Part shown: one piece after another, positions 59,043-64,000 of the stretch
How the letters are laid out: each line of letters begins with the position of its first letter
Numbering within the stretch: the first letter of the stretch is position 1
From: Stenotrophomonas sp. 610A2
GTDB lineage: Bacteria > Pseudomonadota > Gammaproteobacteria > Xanthomonadales > Xanthomonadaceae
NCBI RefSeq assembly: GCF_030549615.1
Contig: NZ_CP130832.1
Span: forward strand, 868,001 to 932,000
Direction of reading: 5' to 3'
DNA: 64,000 bases
Translations under genes and position numbers: made by a program
The notes under the pieces: generated by a model
What the model saw: the letters and a program-made list of their open reading frames with translations, nothing else
Database searches by the model: none
Told to the model about the DNA's origin: nothing

Positions 59043-59471
59043 ATGAGGCGAACCCTGAAACAACCGCTGTCACGCGCACGCCAGGCCGGCATGAGCCTGT
59101 TGGAGATCATCATCGTCATCGTGCTGATCGGTGCGGTGCTGACCCTGGTGGGCAGTCGCGTGCTTGGCGGTGCCGACCGCGGCAAGGCCAACCTCGGCAA
59201 GACCCAGATCCAGACCCTGGCCAGCAAGGTGGAGAACTACAAGCTCGACACCGGCCGTCTGCCGAGCAAGCTGGAAGATCTGTCCACCCAGCCTGCAGGC
59301 GTCGCGGGTTGGCTGGGCCCGTATTCCAAGCCGGCCGAGTTCAATGATCCCTGGGGCAATCCGGTGCAGTACCGGGTGCCGGGCGAAGGGCGTCCGTTCG
59401 ATCTGATCAGCCTGGGCGCAGACGGCCAGCCCGGTGGCGAAAGCTATAACGCCGACATCCGCTACGAATAA
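59043..59471 (+). CDS. gspG: Major pseudopilin GspG (XpsG)
   Basis: 142 residues. The prepilin peptidase site is ARQAG|MSLLEIIIV, cutting after G16, with E5 of the mature chain present. The C-terminal calcium-binding type stretch is NDPWGNPVQYR, followed by LISLGADGQPGGE. Forms the shaft of the pseudopilus. Confidence 0.96.
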   Translation: MRRTLKQPLSRARQAGMSLLEIIIVIVLIGAVLTLVGSRVLGGADRGKANLGKTQIQTLASKVENYKLDTGRLPSKLEDLSTQPAGVAGWLGPYSKPAEFNDPWGNPVQYRVPGEGRPFDLISLGADGQPGGESYNADIRYE

Positions 59472-59477
59472 GCCTTG

Positions 59478-59987
59478 ATGGTCGCGCCGCGTTTTCCGCT
59501 TTCGCTTGCCGCCACGCGTGCCGTATCCGTGCGGCGCCGCATGCGCGGCATGTCCTTGCTGGAGATGGTGCTGGTGTTGGCGTTGATCGCTGCACTGGCG
59601 ATGATGGCTGCGATGGCGATGAGCGGCGGCATGGACGGCATGCAGCTGCGTTCGGCTGGCAAGACACTGGCGGCCGAACTGCGTTATGCGCGTACCCGCG
59701 CGATCAGTACCGGCGTTGCGCAGCAGCTGCAGATCAATCCGGGCAGCCGCCGTTGGCAGGGCGCGGACGGTCATCATGGCGAACTGCCGCAGGCGCTGAC
59801 GGTCAGTTTCACCGGTGCCGGCCAATTGCAGGCGCGCAGGGACGAAGGCGTCGTACGCTTCTTCGAGGATGGCGCTTCCAGTGGTGGCCGCATTGAACTG
59901 CGTGCCGGCAAGGCGGTGTGGCGGATCGACGTCGCGTGGATAACAGGCGAGGTAAAAGCCGGGCCGTTGCGCGAGGGTGCCGGATGA
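59478..59987 (+). CDS. gspH: Minor pseudopilin GspH (XpsH)
   Basis: 169 residues from ATG 59478; a TTG one codon earlier is possible. Prepilin site RMRG|MSLLEMVLVLALIAALAM cuts after G24. A GspH-type beta domain follows, with LAAELRYARTRAIST. The stop overlaps the gspI ATG. Confidence 0.92.
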   Translation: MVAPRFPLSLAATRAVSVRRRMRGMSLLEMVLVLALIAALAMMAAMAMSGGMDGMQLRSAGKTLAAELRYARTRAISTGVAQQLQINPGSRRWQGADGHHGELPQALTVSFTGAGQLQARRDEGVVRFFEDGASSGGRIELRAGKAVWRIDVAWITGEVKAGPLREGAG

Positions 59988-60376
59988 GGCACCAACGCGG
60001 TTATTCGCTGATTGAAGTGATCGTCGCCTTCGGTTTGCTGGCCTTGGCGATGACCTTGTTGCTGGGCAGCCTGTCCGGTGCCGCACGCCAGGTCAGCATG
60101 GCCGACGGCTACGGCCGTGCCGCCCTGCATGCGCAATCGCTGCTGGCGGTTGCCGGGGTTGAAGCGCCCTTGCAGGCCGGTCGCCAGCAGGGTGAGTGGG
60201 AGCAGGGTCGCTATCAGTGGAATCTGCAGGTTTCGCCCTACGTCGAGCCACGCCAGCAACAGGCGAGGCTGTGGTTGCTGGACCTGCAGGTGCGCTGGGG
60301 CGACAGCGCGCAGGAACAACTGCGCTGGCGCACCCTGCGCCTGCGCGGCAACGCACCGCTGGAGGCGTTGCCATGA
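59984..60376 (+). CDS. gspI: Minor pseudopilin GspI (XpsI)
   Basis: 130 residues from ATG 59984 (MRHQRG|YSLIEVIVAFGLLAL). Very short six-residue leader, E5 kept. Part of the tip complex with H, J and K. The stop overlaps the gspJ start. Confidence 0.92.
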   Translation: MRHQRGYSLIEVIVAFGLLALAMTLLLGSLSGAARQVSMADGYGRAALHAQSLLAVAGVEAPLQAGRQQGEWEQGRYQWNLQVSPYVEPRQQQARLWLLDLQVRWGDSAQEQLRWRTLRLRGNAPLEALP

Positions 60377-61032
60377 GACCTTTATTGCCTTCATCGCGAC
60401 CGCTGCATGCGCGCGGCTTCACCCTGATCGAGGTCTTGCTGGCCACCGTGCTGCTGGCGGCAGGCATGGCGCTGGCATTCGCCGCGGTGCGCTCGACGCT
60501 GGCCATCAGCAGCCGCGGCGAGGCGATTGCCAGCGGCAATGAGCGCATGCGCGCGGTGGAGGGCTTTCTGCGTCGACGCCTGGTCTCGGCCATGCCCCTG
60601 GCGCTGGAACGCGATGCCCTCAATGGCAACGCCGCGGTGTTTACCGGCAGCCCCAAGCAGCTGCGCTTTGTTGCCAATGTGCCTGACTACCTGGGCCGTG
60701 GCGGCCCCTACCTGCATACGCTGGAGGTCAGCGGCAGCGGTGAGGCGCAGGAGCTGCGTCTGGGCTTGACCCTGTTGCAATCCGGTCAGCTGCTGGAGGA
60801 AAACCCGCCCCGCGGCAGCGAGTTGCTGGCAGACCGACTGAAGCAGGTAAAGCTGCGCTATCGCGGCATCGAACCGGGCACGACGGCGATGGGACGCTGG
60901 CAGGACAGCTGGGATGTCCCCGGGCGCATGCCGATGCTGGTCTCGATTGAAGTCACGCCCGCGCAGGGCGCTGCCTGGCCGCCGCTGGTGGTGGCCTTGC
61001 CGCAGTCTTCGGTCGCCGGGAGCTGGCGATGA
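60373..61032 (+). CDS. gspJ: Minor pseudopilin GspJ (XpsJ)
   Basis: 219 residues from ATG 60373. Prepilin site LHARG|FTLIEVLLATVLLAAG with E5. The later VKLRYRG and WP-PPLV-like end match the GspJ family. An upstream open frame is the gspI shadow. Overlaps gspK by four bases. Confidence 0.93.
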   Translation: MRPLLPSSRPLHARGFTLIEVLLATVLLAAGMALAFAAVRSTLAISSRGEAIASGNERMRAVEGFLRRRLVSAMPLALERDALNGNAAVFTGSPKQLRFVANVPDYLGRGGPYLHTLEVSGSGEAQELRLGLTLLQSGQLLEENPPRGSELLADRLKQVKLRYRGIEPGTTAMGRWQDSWDVPGRMPMLVSIEVTPAQGAAWPPLVVALPQSSVAGSWR

Positions 61033-61883
61033 GGGCGCGCGGTGCAGCGCTCGTGCTGGTGCTATGGGTGGTGGCCTTGTTGGCCACCACCATTGCGGCG
61101 TTCGCCTTGACTGCGCGGGTCGAGCACCTGCAGGGCCGGGTCACCGGCGATCTGGCTGGGGGCGAACAGATTGCCCATGCCGGCATCGACTATGCGCTGT
61201 CGCGGATGCGCGCTACCCCGACCCAGCCCAGCTGGCGCGCCGATGGCCGCCCCTATCGCTGGCAGTTCGATGGCCACGCGGTGGAGCTGCGCATCGTGGA
61301 CGAGACCGGCAAGGTCGACTTGAACCAGGCCGACCTGAACCTGCTGCAGGCCTTGTTGCGCGGCCTCGAACTGGCACCGGACAAGGCCGCGCGGCTGGCC
61401 GGTGCGATCGTTGATTGGCGCGATCCGGATTCGCTGCTGCAGCTAGCCGGAGGCGCGGAGACTGCCGACTATCAGGCGGCCGGGCTGCCGTATGGCGCCA
61501 AGAACGCGCCTTTTGACAGCGTCAGCGAGCTGCAGCGTGTACTCGGCATGGAGCCGGCACTTTATGCACAGCTTGTGCCGCTGGTGACGGTGTACGGTGG
61601 CGGCCGGCCCAATCCACGTTTTGCACCCGGGCCGGTGCTGACCGCGATGGGGATGGATGCGGCGCTGATCCTGGCCCAGCGCGAACGTGAAGACGGCAAT
61701 CCCGGAATGGGCGAAACTTCAGCCGGTGGAGGTGACACCGGTACTTATAGTGTCGCCAGCAAAGTGCAATTGGTGGCCGAGCGGCAGGCAGTCATCCGCG
61801 CGGTGGTGCGTCTGAATCCCGGTGGTGTGGCCGGTGCGCCGTATACGGTGCTGCAGTGGGAACAGGGAGCGATGTCTAGATGA
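61029..61883 (+). CDS. gspK: Pseudopilus tip protein GspK (XpsK)
   Basis: 284 residues. MRARG|AALVLVLWVVALLATT: the +5 glutamate is missing, as is normal for GspK at the pseudopilus tip. ETGKVDLNQADLNLLQALL and the DWRDPDS stretch are typical. Overlaps gspL by four bases. Confidence 0.94.
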   Translation: MRARGAALVLVLWVVALLATTIAAFALTARVEHLQGRVTGDLAGGEQIAHAGIDYALSRMRATPTQPSWRADGRPYRWQFDGHAVELRIVDETGKVDLNQADLNLLQALLRGLELAPDKAARLAGAIVDWRDPDSLLQLAGGAETADYQAAGLPYGAKNAPFDSVSELQRVLGMEPALYAQLVPLVTVYGGGRPNPRFAPGPVLTAMGMDAALILAQREREDGNPGMGETSAGGGDTGTYSVASKVQLVAERQAVIRAVVRLNPGGVAGAPYTVLQWEQGAMSR

Positions 61884-63007
61884 CGGGGTTGCGTGAACGG
61901 CTGGGGCAGGTAAGTGCACGCATTGCGCCGGGCGCTGGTGGCTTCTGGGCGTGGTGGAGCCAGGCATTGCTGTCGTGGTTGCCGCAACGCTGGCAGGCCT
62001 TGCTGGGAGTGTCCGATGCGCGCCTGCTGCTGGAAGCAGGCGCGGCGCAGTTGCAGCTGTCGCTGCAGCAGCACGGCCAGCTGCAGCCGCTGCAGGCCCT
62101 GCCTGCCGGCGCCGCACCCGGTGCGGTTGATGCCGCCGTGTCGCCGCGCGTGGCCAGCCTGCCGCGCCACGGCCTGTTGCCGGCCAGCGCGGTGTTGCGC
62201 AAGCCTTTGCGCATGCCGGCTGCTGCCGAGGCACGCCTGCGCGAGGTCCTGGGTTTCGAGATAGACCGGCAGACGCCCTTCAGCGCCGCGCAGGTGTATT
62301 ACGACGTGCGGCTGTTGCAGCGTCGCGATGATGGCCAATTGGATACCGAGCTGGTGGTCGCGCCGCGGCCGCTGGTCGATGCGCTGCTGGGCGCGGATGA
62401 GGCATGGCGGCAGCAACTGGATGGCGTGGACGCAGTCGATGCGCAAGGTCAGCCCTTGGGCGTGAACCTGCTGCCGCTGGCGCTGCGCCGGCAGCGCCAC
62501 GATCCCATGCGTCGGCTCAACCGGCTGTTGCTGGTCGCAGGCGTTGTGATGCTGGTGCTTGCCGCGTGGCAATTGCTGGACAACCGACGCGCCGCTGCCA
62601 CGCAGCTCTCGGCGCAGGTGGAGGCGGCAGCGGTGCGCGCGCGTGCAGTGGCTGCGCAGCGGCAGCAGCTGCAGGACCTGGTCGATGGCCAGCAGTTCTT
62701 CACCGCGCAGCGCGCCGAGCAGGCGTCCGCAACGGAGATCATCAACGAACTCAGCCAGCGCCTGGGCGATGACACCTCGCTGGAGAAACTCTCGATCGAA
62801 GGCGGCCGCATGCAGCTGATCGGCATGAGCAGCAGCGCGTCATCGCTGGTCGCCAAGCTCGAAGGCTCCAAGCTGTGGAAGACGCCGTCATTGACCGGTG
62901 TGCTGCAGGCCGGCCAAGGTGCCGCACGTGAGCGCTTCACCTTGACCGCGGAACTGCGCGGCCCCAACCAGGAGGCTGCCGATGGCAACGCCCCCCGCGC
63001 GCCGTGA
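61880..63007 (+). CDS. gspL: Type II secretion protein GspL (XpsL)
   Basis: 375 residues. A cytoplasmic actin-like/PilM-type part, with EVLGFEIDRQTPF near 122-134, is followed by one TM helix (about 215-232). A periplasmic ferredoxin-like domain comes last. It ties GspE to the platform. The last 26 bp overlap gspM. Confidence 0.9.
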   Translation: MTGLRERLGQVSARIAPGAGGFWAWWSQALLSWLPQRWQALLGVSDARLLLEAGAAQLQLSLQQHGQLQPLQALPAGAAPGAVDAAVSPRVASLPRHGLLPASAVLRKPLRMPAAAEARLREVLGFEIDRQTPFSAAQVYYDVRLLQRRDDGQLDTELVVAPRPLVDALLGADEAWRQQLDGVDAVDAQGQPLGVNLLPLALRRQRHDPMRRLNRLLLVAGVVMLVLAAWQLLDNRRAAATQLSAQVEAAAVRARAVAAQRQQLQDLVDGQQFFTAQRAEQASATEIINELSQRLGDDTSLEKLSIEGGRMQLIGMSSSASSLVAKLEGSKLWKTPSLTGVLQAGQGAARERFTLTAELRGPNQEAADGNAPRAP

Positions 63008-63590
63008 CCGCTGGTTGGCCCTTGGCCTGCTGCTGGCCGTACTGGGCGTGATCTATCTATTGCTGGTGCAGCCCTTGTGGACCCGGCCGATGCTGGCGGT
63101 GGAGATGGAAATCCAGGCCTTGCAGGAGCGCCAGCAGCGTATCGGCATGCAGTTGCGGCAGGCCCCGCAGGTCGCGCAGCGGCTGCAGCAGGCGCAACAG
63201 ACGCTGGCCGATCAACCGGGCTTCATGGCTGAAAGCTCGGCCGAGCTGGCTACCTCCAAGCTGGTGCAACGACTGGAGGAGGCCGCGCGCCTGGCCAGCC
63301 CGGACCAGCGCAGCTGTGCCATCAGTGATCGCTCGCCATTGCCGGCTGACAGCACTGGCCGCTTTCCGCGGGTTGCAGTGCAGGCGCGGCTGCGTTGCGG
63401 CATGAACGAATGGATGCGCGTGTTGCAGACGCTGGAAACCGGCACGCCGCAATTGCGCGTGGACCGGCTCGACATTCTCTCTGCCGGCTTGGGCGAAGGC
63501 GGTGGCGGCCTGGATGTGAGTTTCGAGCTCAGTGGCTACCTGCGCCCAGGCGTGGTTGCCCCGGCCGCGGAGGTCGCCAATGCGCAATGA
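62982..63590 (+). CDS. gspM: Type II secretion protein GspM (XpsM)
   Basis: 202 residues. Cytoplasmic tail, TM helix (about 11-30, LALGLLLAVLGVIYLLLVQP), periplasmic coiled coil (about 40-75), then a small ferredoxin-like domain. Partner of GspL. Overlaps gspL by 26 bp and the next gene by 11 bp. Confidence 0.88.
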   Translation: MATPPARRDRWLALGLLLAVLGVIYLLLVQPLWTRPMLAVEMEIQALQERQQRIGMQLRQAPQVAQRLQQAQQTLADQPGFMAESSAELATSKLVQRLEEAARLASPDQRSCAISDRSPLPADSTGRFPRVAVQARLRCGMNEWMRVLQTLETGTPQLRVDRLDILSAGLGEGGGGLDVSFELSGYLRPGVVAPAAEVANAQ

Positions 63591-64000
63591 CGTAGCAGGC
63601 CTGCGCACTTGGTTGCTCGGCGTGTTTGCGGGCTGGGCGCTGTTGGTATGGGCAGCCTGCCTGTTCGGCCTGGGCAGCAGGATTGGCAGCAGCAACGCGG
63701 CCTTGGACGTGCCAGCCTTGCCGGCAGTGCCGCAGGCAACCGAGCTGGTGGTTGCCGACAACGCCGAGGCCTTGAATCGGCCGCTGTTTGCCAGCGATCG
63801 GCGCCCGCATCCGTTCTTCATCGGCGAAGCCGGTGAACCTGCACCGACAGGTGTGCGTTTGACCGGCGTATTGATGACGCCGGGGCTGGACATGGCCACG
63901 CTGACTACCGAGCAGGGCAAGTCGCTGCGCCTGCGGTTGGGCGGCGAGGTGCAGGAGGGTTGGCAGCTGCTGTCGCTGCAGCCGCGCAGCGCGGTGGTGA
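63580..64000 (+). CDS. xpsN: XpsN-type (GspC-like) secretion protein, N-terminal part, cut by window end
   Basis: An open frame runs from ATG 63580 (MRNDVAGLRTWLLGVF) to the window end, 140 residues. There is one TM helix (about 9-33). ALNRPLFASDRRPHPF and TGVRLTGVLMTPGLDMATL then match the HR-like region of GspC/XpsN proteins. In Xanthomonas XpsN takes the GspC place, linking the inner platform to secretin XpsD. The order after gspM fits, and xpsD should follow outside the window. It overlaps gspM by 11 bp. Confidence 0.82.
   Translation, partial: MRNDVAGLRTWLLGVFAGWALLVWAACLFGLGSRIGSSNAALDVPALPAVPQATELVVADNAEALNRPLFASDRRPHPFFIGEAGEPAPTGVRLTGVLMTPGLDMATLTTEQGKSLRLRLGGEVQEGWQLLSLQPRSAVV

Overview
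The window is GC-rich, gene-dense DNA that reads as a chromosome segment of a Stenotrophomonas-like xanthomonad. Pointers are the rfb/xan sugar-nucleotide block joined to a CoA-transferase pair, an Xps-type type II secretion operon in the order E-F-G-H-I-J-K-L-M-N, an H-NS-like protein with the short C-terminal DNA-binding motif, a secreted GH18 chitinase, and many short palindromes headed by the tetranucleotide GTAG, as in the SMAG elements of S. maltophilia. No rRNA, tRNA, CRISPR, prophage or classical IS was seen.

Layout. 1-2635: 3' end of rfbB, then rfbA-rfbC-rfbD (dTDP-L-rhamnose), closed by a terminator shared with the converging xanA-xanB pair (GDP-mannose and Glc-1-P supply; 2732-5490). 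5663-7028: 3-oxoacid CoA-transferase A and B. 7066-7674: AlkB-like dioxygenase. 7628-11135: an Mce lipid-transport operon (STAS-MlaE fusion, MlaF, MlaD, auxiliary lipoprotein). 11210-12481: ThrE-like exporter. 12770-15545: H-NS, proS, DUF4124 protein. 15628-17371: pssA, a holD-like gene and rimI, overlapping start to stop. 17384-18208: EamA transporter. 18612-23563: valS, holC, pepA. 23669-25857: lptF-lptG. 25980-28645: RDD protein, xerD, dsbC. 28726-30873: chitinase. 31175-35056: purL.

35104-55964 is the accessory-looking part. Two very large trimeric autotransporter adhesins (2346 and 2815 residues) are each followed by a secreted subtilisin-like protease with a C-terminal PPC-like domain. 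The two units match in layout: terminator, about 150 bp, a TTGACG-N17-YAAGAC promoter candidate, about 215 bp, ESPR adhesin, 130-155 bp, subtilase, terminator. They look like an ancient tandem duplication whose adhesins then diverged by internal duplication. The Xps type II secretion operon begins directly after unit 2 (56039 to the window end), the machine expected to export such proteases.

How the parts could fit together: rhamnose and mannose nucleotides feed LPS/EPS, Lpt and Mce proteins move LPS and phospholipid, DsbC repairs periplasmic disulfides, and the adhesins (type V) and proteases (type II) share the cell surface. The most interesting hypothesis is that each subtilase processes or sheds the adhesin encoded just upstream, as a surface attach-and-release module coupled to Xps. 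The sequence gives layout, motifs and conserved spacing for this. The functional link is inference.
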